A DNA stretch of 64,000 nt from positions 106,966,276-107,030,275 of the forward strand of contig NC_092048.1 in the NCBI RefSeq assembly GCF_003086295.3, read 5' to 3'. This document shows positions 1-10,975 of the stretch, one piece after another; positions within the stretch are counted from its first letter, which is position 1, and each line of letters starts with the position of its first letter. Source of the stretch: Arachis hypogaea (taxonomy: Eukaryota > Streptophyta > Magnoliopsida > Fabales > Fabaceae). The notes beneath the pieces were generated by a model. The model did no database searches. It worked only from the letters and a program-made list of their open reading frames with translations, and was not told where the DNA came from. A program made the position numbers and the translations under genes.

Positions 1-957
1 AAGGGAGTTTCAATGATTGAAGTAAACAAATAAAGAGGTAAAAGAACAAGACAAAATTGTAATCAATAAACGAATAAAGGAATAAAAGAACTATGTATGA
101 AATATGGACAAGTAATGCTATAAAGTGAGGGAAAAGTGGTTCAAAACATAAATAAAACCTTGACTTGGGATGAGTTATGGAATCTCTTCCTTGCCATAAC
201 CACAACTATGATAATTATGATGGATTAATCTCACTAAGTCAACCCTTAACATCGAAGGATAGGTCAAGTGAGCATAATTGTCATTAATCCACAAATCCTA
301 ACTAACTTACCAAATTGATTGGTAAAAAGCTAGCGTTAGTGGAAATAATAATAACTAACAACCCAAGAATTATCACTAAATGTTGGATATTATGGCTCTA
401 GTAATCCATACACTCATTTTCCCCAAGCTAAGGGGTGAAAATTACCCCATAACTAAGATTGGCATTTCATCAAACATATAAAGGGCATAAACATAAAACA
501 TGGCAAAATTGGGAAAATGGTAAAAACTATGAACAACCAAATCATCAAAGTCAACAAAAGCAACTCAACAAACATATAAAAACCATCAAACATCAAATTC
601 ATTGACTAGAAATCAAAATTGTAAAATTATGTATATATTAACAAAAGAAATTGAGATAGGAGCAAGTGTAGAACAAGTAAGATGATAAAATAGAAAATGA
701 AGAAAATACTTACAATGAAATTGCTATAATCCCAAATCAAAACTTGAAGTATAAAATGCTACAAACCCTAACTAAGAACCCTAAGAGAGAATTTTCTAAT
801 CTGCACTACTCCTACTCCTACTATGTGTTTTTCCTAATCTAAAGTGAGCTCTCTTTGTTATGTGTTGTTGCTCCTTCATATAGCCTTTGATTTCAGCATC
901 CAAGCCATCAGAAATGGGCCAAAAGAGCCCTAAAATCGCGAGTCATGTGCATTTTTA

Positions 958-1160
958 ATGAAGGCACGCACTGGTACCTGTGCGTTTGCATAGACGTGTG
1001 CGCACGCACACTCTGCCAAAATCTCTTCCTGTGCGTACGCACAAGAGGTTGTGTGCACGCACACTAGGCGATGCTTGAATGGATACGCGAGGCGCACGTG
1101 TGGCTCTGCTCTGATGGTTGTGTGTACGCACGCAGGTCTGTGCATACACACACATCGCTA
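958..1160. repeat. Palindromic minisatellite, GTGCGTACGCAC type
   Basis: Several short imperfect palindromes built on TGTGCGTACGCACA and GTGTGCACGCACAC occur in about 200 bases. They occupy the same relative slot in this LTR fragment as the palindromic repeats of the other LTR families in the window. The overlapping small ORFs on both strands are by-products of the repeat. Confidence 0.7.
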
Positions 1161-1313
1161 TGCTCTTCTCCTTTGATTCTTCATGCTTCCTCCACTTTGC
1201 ATGCTCTTTTTCCATTCTCTCCAAGCCATTCCTACCTTATACATCTGAAATCACTCACAAATAACATCAAGACATCGAATGGAAGGCAAATGGGATAAAA
1301 TTAATCAAATTAG

Positions 1314-1369
1314 GCACAAAAGAGCATGTTTTCATAATCAAGCACAAAAGAGCATGTTTTCATAATCAA
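1314..1369. repeat. 28-bp tandem duplication
   Basis: A 28-base unit beginning GCACAAAAGAGCATG is present twice with no gap and no difference. It looks like a replication-slippage duplication inside the LTR fragment. Confidence 0.9.
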
Positions 1370-1380
1370 TGCTAACAAAA

Positions 1381-1560
1381 GCATATCACAGCAGTTTTGA
1401 ATCGCCGCCAAATTATCTACCGCAAAATATTGAAATAACGGCGGTTATACCAGTGGTTGCTAGAAAACGTCACAAAATCAATTGCCCATGTCACTAACTA
1501 CATCAGTTCACTATACCGCTTGAATTGGTTTCGCCGTTAATTTCCATGTCTCTTGTAGTG
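1381..1560 (-). mobile_element. CACTA-like transposon terminus, fragment
   Basis: Read on the minus strand the segment starts CACTACAAGAGACATGG. CACTA superfamily ends typically begin CACTACAAGAAA. It has short subterminal CGGCG/CGCCG motifs (near 1404, 1440 and 1533), also usual for that superfamily. No partner terminus was found upstream, so this is a single broken end. The inner boundary is a guess. Confidence 0.5.
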
Positions 1561-2456
1561 GATGTTGCATTAGTGTTTTTTTTAATATTGTTAGTGAATC
1601 ATTAAGAGTGATAAGAGATAAATGGTAAAATAGATTTTTCATAAATTTATGGTATTTTGTATATTACTTTATCAAACACAATATCTAGACACTAATATTT
1701 ATGTCCATATCCATAATATTTGCGTCCATATGTTTATATTTCAAGAAGATGTACGCAAATCAAATTCAACTTTTTTAAGATAAATAAATAACATTTTTGA
1801 GTTGAAAAAGCTAAATAATAATTAAAAAGTACTATCTCTGCATAAATTTAAATATAAAATTACCTTTCATTGCAGTTATTTTATTGACAAGATTACAATA
1901 AATCTTATGTTTGTCAAACCTTTGAATGACAAATTAGAAATATAATTAATTTTTTTAAAAAATAAAGTGATATTTGAAAGAAAAATTATATGATATCTAA
2001 AGTATTTATACTTAATTTGTCTAAAAAGTGAGAGATAAAAAGGTGGGATCCATCTTTTTTATTTGTCTTTGGGAGTTGAAAAGTTAAACATGGTAGAAGT
2101 GACCTATCATTATATTATTTTATAAAGTAATTGTATTCTAGCACTAAGAATGCTGATGTGGCGTGTTCTGGTACCAATATGTATATCTCTTTTCTCAACT
2201 TATTTTAAGAAAGTATCTTCTTTATAATTATATAAAAATTAGTATTTAATAAATAATTATACTAATTGTCAATCATTTCAATTATAAATCAATCTAATGC
2301 TAATTATACTAACTGTCAATCATTCTAATATAATTGTTAATCATACATAATTAGCATTTATATGATAGTTACGTTTATAACTTTGTTATGCACGTGTGTA
2401 TTAGTAACACATATATTAATTAAAAATTCTCATAATTAATTTCGTGCGACTAAAGG

Positions 2457-2457
<1 letters not shown>
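1561..2457. other. AT-rich intergenic stretch, no gene seen
   Basis: There is no ORF with credible coding character. Two imperfect copies of a TAATTATACTAATTGTCAATC-type sequence occur near 2265-2330. Nothing else could be assigned. This may be the oldest, non-LTR sequence in the window. Confidence 0.5.

Positions 2458-2498
<41 letters not shown>
2458..2498. repeat. (TA)n microsatellite
   Basis: About 20 uninterrupted TA units, ending just before TTGGTTTTTT. Confidence 0.97.
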
Positions 2499-2499
<1 letters not shown>

Positions 2500-2501
<2 letters not shown>

Positions 2502-2920
2502 TTTTTTATATTGTTCTTGAGTTTAAGTTTAGAGACAAAGCATTTTGTTTAATTTTTTAATTTATAATTCTTCTTTAACTATTTCATAGAATAAGAATGT
2601 ATCCTTCAAGTTACCGATCAGTAAAGTTGCCAAAATTAGCAAGCTAATTACTTCACTTCCTTGTACATAAAGAGAATAGAGAAACTAGACCAAATTAGTT
2701 AAGTGAGTAGAGATTATACAGCAAGTTAATTTGTTAGAGTCAAAGAGTTCTATTACACTCTCCCTCCAAGTTGCTCCCTCACTCAATGATCCTTGTGTAT
2801 CTTCACTTCTTTCTCATCTCATCTGTAACTTCTCTCTCTTCTATTATACCAAATTCCTTTGCCATCTAGGCAAATTAACTCATCTCAAATTCTTTCACAC
2901 GGTGTAGTGAGGTATATGCC
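2500..2920 (+). mobile_element. Possible 5' LTR or leader of the decayed copia element
   Basis: This segment lies immediately upstream of a recognisable copia gag start. It contains a CT-rich region (2755-2860) and a GTACATAAAGAG motif near 2665 that could be a TATA-like box. I could not find a convincing TG start, CA end or initiator-Met PBS, so the assignment rests on position only. Confidence 0.3.
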
Positions 2921-3078
2921 ATGGATAGCTCAAGAAACTATGTGGACATGAATCAACTCAGTTAGCTCTTAAATCAACTCACACCACTTCAAACGTAGAT
3001 CAATCAAAATCAATGCATTCCTTCTATGGATCTCACAAATCCATATTTCTTGAATCCAAGTGAAAATATTGGAACTGC
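2921..3078 (+). pseudogene. Ty1/copia gag pseudogene, N-terminal part
   Basis: Translation from the ATG at 2921 gives a short reading with two stop codons, then a segment resembling the conserved N-terminus of plant copia gag polyproteins (pattern NPYFLxPSENxGT). In an intact element this part precedes the capsid-like region. The reading is cut at 3078 by the solo LTR that starts at 3079. The same frame resumes at 24126 if the insertion and one target-site copy are ignored. The stop codons show the element was dead or decayed independently of the insertion. Confidence 0.75.
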
Positions 3079-3419
3079 TGATACGTGAGCATCTTCTCTA
3101 TCTTTTCCTAGTAAATTTGCATTCAAATTATTGAGTTTAATCAAGATTTAATTACCTTTAGTCACTATGAATGCTACTTTGAGTTGTTTGTAATTTCTGT
3201 TTATTTCAGGTAGCATTCGGATGAATTTGACGGAATTTTGTAGCAAAAAAGGAAGAAAGCGAATGATGCTGTCAACCCCGACCTCCTTGTACTGAAACAG
3301 AAATAACTTGAGCTACAGAGCTCTAATTGACATGATTCTAGCAGCATTGGAAAGCTAACTTTCATAGCTTTCCAACGATATATAATAGTATACCCTTTTC
3401 TTCCATTTCGTATGGCCAC

Positions 3420-3745
3420 CTCCACACCAAACTTGGATCCTTTCAAGTTTGGCGCCACCAAGAAGCCCCAACGAGAAAGCATTCAGCCTCCTCCACGCCG
3501 AACTTGAAGTTCTTCAAGTTCGGCACCAGCTCAAAGCCTCCAAAGAGAAATCTAACTGCCATCTCCACGCCGAACTTGAGTTTTCTCAAGTTCGGTGCCA
3601 ACACAAGGATTTCAAGGAAAGTTGCACGCACCAACCTCACGCCAAACTTGAGTTCACTCAAGTTTGGCGCCACCAGCGAAAAAGTAAAGGGGAACTTGCT
3701 ACCTAGTCCACGCCGAACTTGGATTCTTCTAAGTTTGGCGTCAAC
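3420..3745. repeat. Palindromic minisatellite CACGCCGAACTTG...CAAGTTCGGC in S1
   Basis: There are about five units, each an inverted pair of the form CCGAACTTGxxxTTCxxCAAGTTCGG, separated by unrelated 25-45 base spacers. Some units carry CCAAACTTGG variants in which both arms changed together. The ORFs called here on both strands are produced by the repeat. Confidence 0.85.
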
Positions 3746-4140
3746 TCTTCTAACCCAAGTGGTCCCCATTCACATCCAAAGGCTTCACGAATCAATTAAA
3801 TTAATTTTGATTTAAACTTTATTTCTTTTATAATTAGGAAAATATATTATTTAGTTTTTAGGAAATATATTTTACATTAATTAGGATTAGATATAAAAGA
3901 AAAAAGAATTAGCCCTTCAGGCTCTTCTCTTCTCTTCTACCTCATTCCGCAATTTACAGTTTTAGAGAATCTTAGTTTTCTCTCTGAACCATGAGCAACT
4001 AAACCTCCACTGTTAAGGTTAGGAGCTCTGTCTATTGTATGGATTGATACTATTATTTTTCCTATTTTAATTCATGTATTGATTTCAATTTCAAGAATTG
4101 TTTTCATTCTTTATCTTATGAATTTGGGTAGAACAGAAGT

Positions 4141-4145
4141 ATGAC
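4141..4145. repeat. Target-site duplication of element A, left copy
   Basis: ATGAC here and ATGAC at 23523-23527 flank the TG...CA ends of element A exactly. Confidence 0.92.
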
Positions 4146-5541
4146 TGATAAACCACCATTTTGTGATTTATCTTCTACTGAAATTAAGTATTTTTATCAA
4201 GTCTTCACCCACTTATTCATATGAATTTTCATGGTTTTGCAATTCCCTCCTTGTGATATGACATAAGTGAAAACATGTTTCCTAAATATTAAAATTTATT
4301 TATCCTTTATTACCATTCGATGTCGTGATCTGTGTGTTGAGTATTTTCAGGTTTCATAGGGTAGGAATGGCTTAGAGGACAGAAAGAAAACATACAAAAA
4401 TGGAAGGAAAGCATAAAAATAGAGTTTTGAGAAAAGCCAGCGACGCAAACGCATAGACGACGCGACCGTGTGCCTGGCGTAAAATGCAAGCGACGCGAAC
4501 GCGTAGACGACGCGGACGCGAGACTTGAGCGAAACACATACGACGCGGACGTGCAACTGACGCGTACGCGTGACAGACGCCACGTGCAGAAACTGCAGAA
4601 AACGCCCCCAACGATTTCTGAAACCCTTTTGGCCCAGATCCAAGTCCAGAAAACACAGATTAGAGGCTATAAAGTGGGGGAATGCATCCATTCATAAGGG
4701 AGGTCTTCCATTATTCACTTTTCATAATTTAGATGTAGTTTTTAGAGAGAGAGGTTCTCTTCTCTCTCTTAGGTTTTAGGATTAGGATTTCTCTTAAAGG
4801 ATTTAGGATTTCAACTCTTTATCAAGTTCAATATTCCTTTTATAGTTTTATTTATTCTAATGCTTTCATTCGTATCTGACTTATGTTGCCAAATTAGCTT
4901 ATGAACTCTTTATGTTCAGATTGATTTTCTTTTATTAATGCAATTGAGGTATTTCAGATTTATGATTTTTATTTAGCTCTTTATAATCTTGGCTTTCGTT
5001 GATTGATTGGAGACTCTTGAGTTATCAAACTCATCATGATTGATAATTGTTATTTTTGCTAATTGAATTGAATTCCAATAACTCTAGTCCTTTCTTAGGA
5101 ATTGGCTAGGACCTGAAGATCAAACTAATTAGTCCACTTGACTTTTCTTTGCTTTAGTAAAGGTTAACTAAGTGGGATTAAAACTCAATTCTCATCACTA
5201 TCGATAAGGATAACTAGGATAGGACTTCCAAATTTTCATACCTTGCCAAGAGTTTTCTTAGTTATTGATTTACTAATTCCTGCAATTTATTTCTCTTGTT
5301 CAAACCCTTTTCAAAACCCAAAAATACTGTTTTCCATAACCAATAATAAATCATACTTTCCTGCAATTCCTTGAGAAGACGACCCGAGGTTTAAATACTT
5401 CGGTTTATAAATTTTATTGGGTTTGTTACTTGTGACAACCAAACTTTTGTAAGAAAGGAATTCTTGTCGGTCTAGAAGCTATATTTGCAACGGGAATTTA
5501 TTTGTGAAAATTCTAGATCGCGCGAGGGTTTCGCTCTTTTA
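4146..5541 (+). repeat. 5' LTR of element A
   Basis: It starts TGATAAACCACC and ends GCTCTTTTA, where the usual family end is CTCTTTCA, so the last CA has mutated to TA. It is colinear with the 3' LTR (22067-23522) but about 60 bp shorter, partly because the ACGCG palindromes at 4437-4590 are fewer. A conserved module near 5365-5520 (pattern GAGAAGACGACCCGAGG ... TGTTACTTGTGACAACC) is shared with the H, G and F LTRs. Confidence 0.9.
4437..4592. repeat. ACGCG palindromic minisatellite in the A 5' LTR
   Basis: Repeated short units of the form GACGCGNACGCGT occur here. A longer array of the same kind is at 22368-22565 in the 3' LTR. The overlapping small ORFs are artefacts of the repeat. Confidence 0.85.
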
Positions 5542-5544
5542 AAA

Positions 5545-5562
5545 TGGCGCCGTTGCCGAGGA
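5545..5562 (+). promoter_or_regulatory. Primer-binding site, tRNA-Asp(GTC) type
   Basis: TGGCGCCGTTGCCGAGGA lies three bases after the 5' LTR. It complements the 3' end of plant tRNA-Asp(GTC), with one mismatch (A for G). Athila-type Ty3/gypsy elements are known to use this primer. Confidence 0.88.
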
Positions 5563-5657
5563 GTTGCAAACGTGCGCCTTATTATTGGTTATTGTAAATA
5601 TTTTTCTTTTACTTGTTTATTTGTTTTTGTTTTTTTATTTTATTTCTATTAGCTACT

Positions 5658-7259
5658 ATGAGTTCTCACCCCTCTCGCTTTGAGTTTGGTTCTAAATTTG
5701 TTGAAAGGAATGAAAGCTATATCAGGAATATGCATCAAGGTCTGAGCAATCAAAGATGGATGGAGCCAAGAGGATCTGATGAACCCTTTAGGCAACAACA
5801 CCCTCCAAGATATCATGGGCAAGGACCACTCTACAATGCATACCAAGCTGAAAGATATGATGGACCCCCTTGTAATTACCAACAAGCCCCACCCTGTGCT
5901 TATAGACCATCCTCTCAACATAGCTTCGAACCACCACACTCACAAGTTCCTTTTCACCATTCACCACCGTATGACCCTTATCCACCACAATTCCAATCCA
6001 ATTACTCCCAAGAACCACCACCGCAATATTCAGCATCTCTATATCCTTATCAAGAAGAACCACCTCTGTATTATGAGCCCTCTCTCCCAACCAATGAACC
6101 CTCATATCCACTCCAATCTCCAATGGATGACACCCTTCGTGTTCTTCTTCAAGGGCAAGCGAAGATGCAAAGGGACGTACTGGAACTCACTACTACCTTA
6201 ATCGGAGTAGTAAATAAATTAGCTTCCCACAATCTGAGCACTCAAAGTACTCCCATGGTTACATGTGGGGAATCAAAAGAAGAGCAAAGCATGAAGGAGA
6301 CACTAGAAACTTTGGTGGACAATGAGGAGCATGGATTTGTATTGGAACAAATGGAGGAAGCCATAATAGTTGTAGAGGAAGAAGTGGTTGAAGATTTAGG
6401 AGATGCTGAACCTCCATGGGAATCGAGAACTGTAAAGGATTTCGCCGAGAAGTTTGAATTTGATGCCAAGGAGGATAGTGCACAACCTCCAAAGCATATA
6501 CCTTGTGAAAAATTGGACGGAACAGACCAAGAAGTTGATTCCATAGGTAGTGATGATCATGAATCAAGCTCTCCTAGTCATGAACTTGCATCCGCAACTG
6601 AACTCCTTGAGCCTGAAGAACCTTATCCAAGTGAATACGAAGATGATGTCGAGGTAAATTTCTCTCAACCTCCAACTTATGACTTGAGTGACGAGGAAGA
6701 CATAAAAGACTTTGATCAAGACGCAGTTGCAGTTGAAGAATTTTGCAAAGAAGTGGAGGAATTCACAGAAGAATACAAGGGAGTAGAGCTTACAGAACCA
6801 CTGGAAACACCTATCGCAAGGCCATTACCACCTAATACAAGCTTCAAGTGGGTACAATCCTTAACCTTTATCTTTACTTTTCCACTTGAATATGGTTTGC
6901 TTGAAACAGATGGCCAACTTAGAGCTCTCTGCGGTTTTAAGAGTAAGAGGGAAACGGCTCGTACTTAGAGCTGGTGTGCAAGATTCAATAAGGTTCCACG
7001 CTTCAATTCGAAGTGCACGGATTGGTATCAAGTTCAACTGAATGGGTCTCGGAAGGCATTTGGTCATCTTGGTGAGAATACAACTTCCAAACCGTCCGGC
7101 TGGAAAAATACAATTCCAGACAAAGGCGGGTGCAAAAGCAAGGATTGGGATCCTGGAATCTATTCTGACATTCGTCACCCTGGGAGCCTGAGAATCAGTT
7201 TGAAGCTGCTCAAGGGCTTTACATGCCTAGTTTGGGACTCCGGAGGCTGTTGGAATTCC
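5658..7259 (+). pseudogene. ORF1 of element A, unknown function, one nonsense codon, truncated C-terminus
   Basis: The ATG at 5658 is chosen because every copy in the window has the same N-terminus there (MxSHPSRFEFGS). Residues 1-170 are rich in Pro, Gln, Tyr and His with no membrane segment. Residues 170-400 are acidic, with Glu runs. The last part has a few Cys and Trp and the pattern LETDGQLRALCG. An in-frame TAG at 6966-6968 corresponds to CAG in the G copy. Reading continues in frame to about 7259, where the last residues and the following repeat block are deleted. It sits where gag is found in autonomous relatives, yet shows no capsid-like or zinc-knuckle motif. Function is unknown; an RNA-binding or particle role is only a guess. 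Confidence 0.75.
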
Positions 7260-7575
7260 ACCCAGACCACTCGCCTCGACACCCCCTCTCTTCTTTCTCC
7301 CCTTCTGCTCTTCCCTCCCCTTCCACCCCCCTTCCGCCACTGCCCCCCACCGCGTCCAACCTCAGACCGCCGTCTCCCACCACCACAACCCTCGCCCCAA
7401 CCTTCTTTCCATTACCGCCCTGTACCCCTAACTCAACCCCAACCTCCACCCCGCCCCTGCTCCACCACCGCGCCGCCGTGCTCCCTCCCAGCGCCGCCGC
7501 GTCATCGCCTCTATCTCTCTGCCTTCACCTCTGTTCATCCACATACCAGGTTCCGCCGAACACTGATTTCTCTAT
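7260..7575 (+). other. GC/CT-rich spacer ahead of ORF2 (possible 5' UTR)
   Basis: This is low-complexity pyrimidine-rich sequence with many CCGCC and CCACC motifs. It gives long but meaningless ORFs on both strands. The matching segment in G is 43505-43960. Its composition differs sharply from the AT-rich surroundings, as a captured host 5' UTR or promoter would. Confidence 0.55.
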
Positions 7576-8571
7576 CATCTGTAGTTAGTTGCATATTTTT
7601 CAGATTCTGTTCAAATTAGGATAGTTAGAGATGCATGTTTTTAGTGGATTCTAGGTGGTTAGGTAGCTAGGATGTGGTTAGTGGATTTAGGTCTGATAAT
7701 TGCGCCGTTCTTGTTATTTGTTTTACCTATTCTGTAATTTTGATCTGGCTGTGATGTTAATACTGTTCATATGCTGTTCTTTAATGTTTCATGCTGCCGT
7801 TAAGACTATTCTTTACTACTCCTATTGTTTGTGACTATTTGCAGAGCTTTTTAATTTCATATGAACTATTTTTCTTGCTGTTTATTACCCGGGAACATCC
7901 AATTTTAGCTAGAATGCTGTCCAATTTTCTGCCAATTGTTTCATTTTTTTCATTCATGTATTAGTTTTGGCAATTTTGAATTTTGCACTACTTGGCTACA
8001 ACCAACCAATGCATGAATGCACGGGATAGCATTCTTATTCCTTTTCGATTCCCTGGCTAGTAAATTGCATTATTGATGATTTCTTTTTGCTACTCTCGTA
8101 TCTATCTGAATTATCATCAATAACCTGATATCCTTGCTTGAATATGAGTTGACTGTTCTTTAAATTTCTGAATCTCTTGTTACCTAGGAAACCGATCATC
8201 ATGCCACTTACTTTAACTTTCTTTTTACTAACTCACTGCTTTAACTTTCTAACTTCCTTTCTCACTCCTAACCATTTTCACTTTCAAACTTCTCTTTTCG
8301 GTTTTTAACTAACTACTTTAACTTTCTAACTCAAGGCATGATCATTATTTTTCCTATTTAACTTGAATTCCGCTTATCATATCTTTTGGATTGCGTTTTT
8401 TCTTTTCAGAATTTTTCACTCGAATACAATCCAAATTGTACATATATTTAACTCATTTCATGCTTCTCTTGCTTTTTTGCCATTCTGTGCTTATATTGCT
8501 ATTATTCTATTTGCTTACTTGTTTTCCTTCTTTTGTTCTTCAATTATATCCTGAGATTTCTGCTTTTCAGG
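7576..8571 (+). other. Intron-like leader of ORF2
   Basis: This is T-rich noncoding sequence that ends in a pyrimidine tract and TTTTCAG directly before GATG, the ORF2 start. It begins near a GTTAG motif after a TATC..TGTAG context, which could be a 5' splice site. The same layout is seen in G (43961-44932). Splicing is inferred, not shown. Confidence 0.45.
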
Positions 8572-9570
8572 ATGTCTGACCCTCAACGCAAAGGCAAAGG
8601 CAAAGCAACCACTGGCAAAAGGAAAAGAGGCGAATCCTCTATGACCATTCTCAACCTTTTGCATGACGACTCCTGGCGGGAAAAGGACTTTACCCCGCAG
8701 GAGAAGGCTGACCAGCTCCTCCCCGCCACTGATCAAGTCAAATTTGTAAATAGATACTGTGAGCTAAAGTATCTAGTGTTCGCCACTTCCAGGAACCTGT
8801 ACCTGGAAAGAACTCTAAAAATTTCAGAAGAACTACAGCAGTACACCACCGAACAGATAACACAGAGAGGCTGGTTCTTCTTGGAACGAAACTTGACAGA
8901 GGTCAATGCTTCCTGGGTCAGAGAATTTTACTGTAACTATTTCAAGACTTTCCTGGATGCAGTGCACCTCAGAGAGAAACAGATTTTGGTCACTGAGGAA
9001 GCTATTGAGGACATCCTCCAGCTTCAGCCTAAGTCAGATCAGCCTGACGGTTACCAAAAGGCTGGAGAGGATATGAGATTTATGAGATTTGACTGGGATG
9101 CTGTCAAGCAGAGAATAGCCATTGATCCTACTGTCCCATGGGTCATGGGGAAGAATACAGCGATGTCTAAGGAAATCAAGCTGATATATTTGAATGATGA
9201 GGCTCAGCTCTGGCACCAGATTCTGAGTAACTATGTGATGCCAAGCACTCATGAGACAGAGCTGTCCGCTGCTATGATCACCCTCATCTGGTGCGTGATG
9301 GAGGGTAAGGACCTGTATCTTCTACGTTTCATCAGGTATTATATGGCTAGGGTCCATGTCAGAGGCACTCTCCCTTTCCCTTATTTGATCACCCAGCTAG
9401 GCCGCCGAGCTGACGTGCCTTGGGAGCTGGCCGACGCGAAGCCGACTGCTGTAGATTGCAAGAAGATCATTCCGTACAGTAGGAAGTTTCTGGCATTTGG
9501 GCACCGACCTCCTTTTCTCACTGCCTTAGGTGAGGCAGCCACATCTTCAGCTGCCCCTTCTGCATCCACT
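8572..9570 (+). CDS. ORF2 of element A, N-terminal 333 codons (interrupted)
   Basis: The start is the ATG right after TTTTCAG at 8571; codons before it are not conserved in the G copy. A basic N-terminus (KGKGKATTGKRKRG) looks like a nuclear-localisation stretch. The body carries a WFFLERNL...WVREFYCNYF motif and, further on, NYVMPSTHETE...MITLIWCVMEGKDL. These line up by position and spacing with the MVQEFYAN and P(T/S)xNRSEV...MIH.IM.G motifs of ORF3 in C and D, so it looks like a diverged member of the same plant transposon-associated domain. No stop codon occurs in 333 codons. It is cut at 9570 by array H and resumes in frame at 19884. Biochemical function is unknown. Confidence 0.75.
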
Positions 9571-9719
9571 AAATCCTGGGATTGCACCGTCCTCGGTGCA
9601 TGCTGAGATGTGTAAGTGGACGGGCTGCTACAACTGATACTTTTCTCTAGAGATTGTGCAGATGGACTTGTCTGTCACTCCATGTAGAAGTTCTTTTCCT
9701 TTCCTTTCCCGGTGGCCAT
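9571..9719 (-). pseudogene. Remnant of an ORF2-type N-terminus at the end of array H
   Basis: On the minus strand the ATG at 9719 follows a T-rich tract ending CTTTCAG, as for ORF2 of A and G. The first residues (MATGKGKEK) are again Lys- and Gly-rich, then a TGA appears after about 14 codons. The remaining 100 bases up to the junction are not recognisably coding. They contain a short palindrome TGCACCGAGGACGGTGCA (9583-9600 on the complementary strand). Confidence 0.5.
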
Positions 9720-10265
9720 CCTGAAAGAAAAAAAGAAAAAGAAGAAAAGTAACCCAAGAATAAAGATAGGAAACAAATAAAATATGGTTGGGTTAATGCC
9801 AAATAATGAGAGTCTCAGTTACATGGTAGCTACAACATGCAAGAGAGAAGACAGTAGAAGCAAACGGCATATCAATAGTGCAAAAATTGCAACAAAGGGG
9901 AAGAGAGTGTGGGTAATGCAAGATAGTAGAAGCTCATGTCAATGCAAAAAGAATACAAGTATCGGAAAAGATAAACATTGACTTATGAATAATAATACCC
10001 AATCAGAATAAAACAAGTCATGAAACACAAGAATAATACCAGAAAAGATATAACAGCTAAATATGAAAATGTAACACCAATGGAAAAATAATAAATTTAG
10101 AAAAGAAAATAAAAATATGCACAAAATTAAAATGCAATGAATGAAAGAATGCAAACAAATAAAATAAAATAAAATAAAAGTGAAAAAGGATGAGAAGTCA
10201 AAGAAAATAAGAAAGGAAGAAGAAGGAAATAAGAAGGAAAAGAAAAGATTTAGATTTGGGGAAGA
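9720..10265 (-). other. T-rich intron-like leader in array H
   Basis: Read on the minus strand this is pyrimidine- and T-rich, ending in TTTCTTTCAG before the ORF2 remnant. It corresponds to 44000-44932 of G by position but is strongly diverged. No coding sequence is seen. Confidence 0.5.
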
Positions 10266-10835
10266 AAAGATAAGATAGTTGGCGCTGATATGGATAAGTT
10301 GTGCGTCACATGTGACGCGGATGCGTGGGTCACGCGGTCGCGTGGTATGCGATGTGGTCAAGTGACGCGAACGCGTGGGTCACACGATCGCGTGACTTGA
10401 TTTGTGCGAATGGAGCGACTGCAGCCTCGCGTTTGCATAACTCTCTGTTTGAAATTCATTTTGCCAAAATTTTGGGTGACGCGATCGCGTGGGTACACAA
10501 TCGCGTGAATGACTACACTTCCAAAAGGACGTAGACGCGTGGGTGACGCGTTCGCGTGGTGGGGCTTGTGCTGCTAGCACCATTCCAGCCCCACTCCATC
10601 ATAACTCTCTGCCATACACCCCTTTTACGTCGATTTGTTGGAGCACGCGTTCGCGTGGGTGACGCGGACGCGTGGGAGGCTATTTTTCCAAATGACGCAG
10701 ACGCGTGGGCATGTTTGTGCCTAAAGCGCGCCTCCAGCCACGCTTTCACGTGACTTTCTGTTTACTTTCTTTTCTTCACAACGCACTGGTGACGCGGACG
10801 CGTCAGTGACGCTGCTGCGTCGCGTGCGTGTTTTT
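10266..10835. repeat. GACGCGNNCGCGTGGGT palindromic minisatellite
   Basis: About 15 short palindromic units (ACGCG...CGCGT) alternate with 20-50 base spacers. It is the H counterpart of 43083-43500 in G and of the smaller LTR arrays. All small ORFs called over it are artefacts. Confidence 0.88.
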
Positions 10836-10975
10836 TTTTTTAAATGCAGTATACAGAATGCAAAATGATATGGATGTTATGAGTAATTCCAGGTTCAATG
10901 AAATAAAATAAAATAAAACTTAAAAACAAACAAAACGAAATAAAATTAAAATTGAAAAAGGAACGATCATACCAT

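Larger units (their letters stand above)
1..1380 (-). mobile_element. Truncated minus-strand LTR fragment, family related to the TGATAAACC LTRs
   Basis: The stretch holds no ORF of substance. Bases 1240-1370 resemble 14110-14260 in the H LTR: both have a passage about ATATCAAGGCATCGAATGG followed by an AGCATGTTTTCA motif. The order of the other landmarks also fits an LTR read on the minus strand. The left end is cut by the window edge and the right end stops against a CACTA-like terminus. It is too diverged from the other LTRs here to belong to the same family. The boundaries are approximate. Confidence 0.5.
3079..4145 (+). mobile_element. Solo LTR S1, left part (interrupted by element A)
   Basis: It starts TGATACGTGAGC at 3079. 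Its other part ends CACACCA at 24120, so the LTR is about 1.66 kb when element A and one TSD copy are discounted. Flanks are ACTGC (3074-3078) and ACTAC (24121-24125), a 5-bp target duplication with one mismatch. One LTR with TSDs on both sides and no internal region is a solo LTR, normally formed by recombination between two LTRs. It sits in the copia gag. No ORF is present. Confidence 0.88.

Noticed and set aside
2921..3078. Host gene start
   Set aside because: The peptide matches the copia gag pattern and continues in the gag fragment at 24126; stops interrupt it.
7200..7619. Pro-rich ORF of about 139 codons
   Set aside because: Same low-complexity leader; no similarity between the A and G versions in frame.
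9784..10361. ORFs of 65 and 140 codons
   Set aside because: A/T simple sequence of the intron-like leader read in either direction; no conservation with the G leader.
10325..10753. ORFs rich in Arg and Ala
   Set aside because: They arise from the ACGCG palindromic minisatellite; no start context or conservation.
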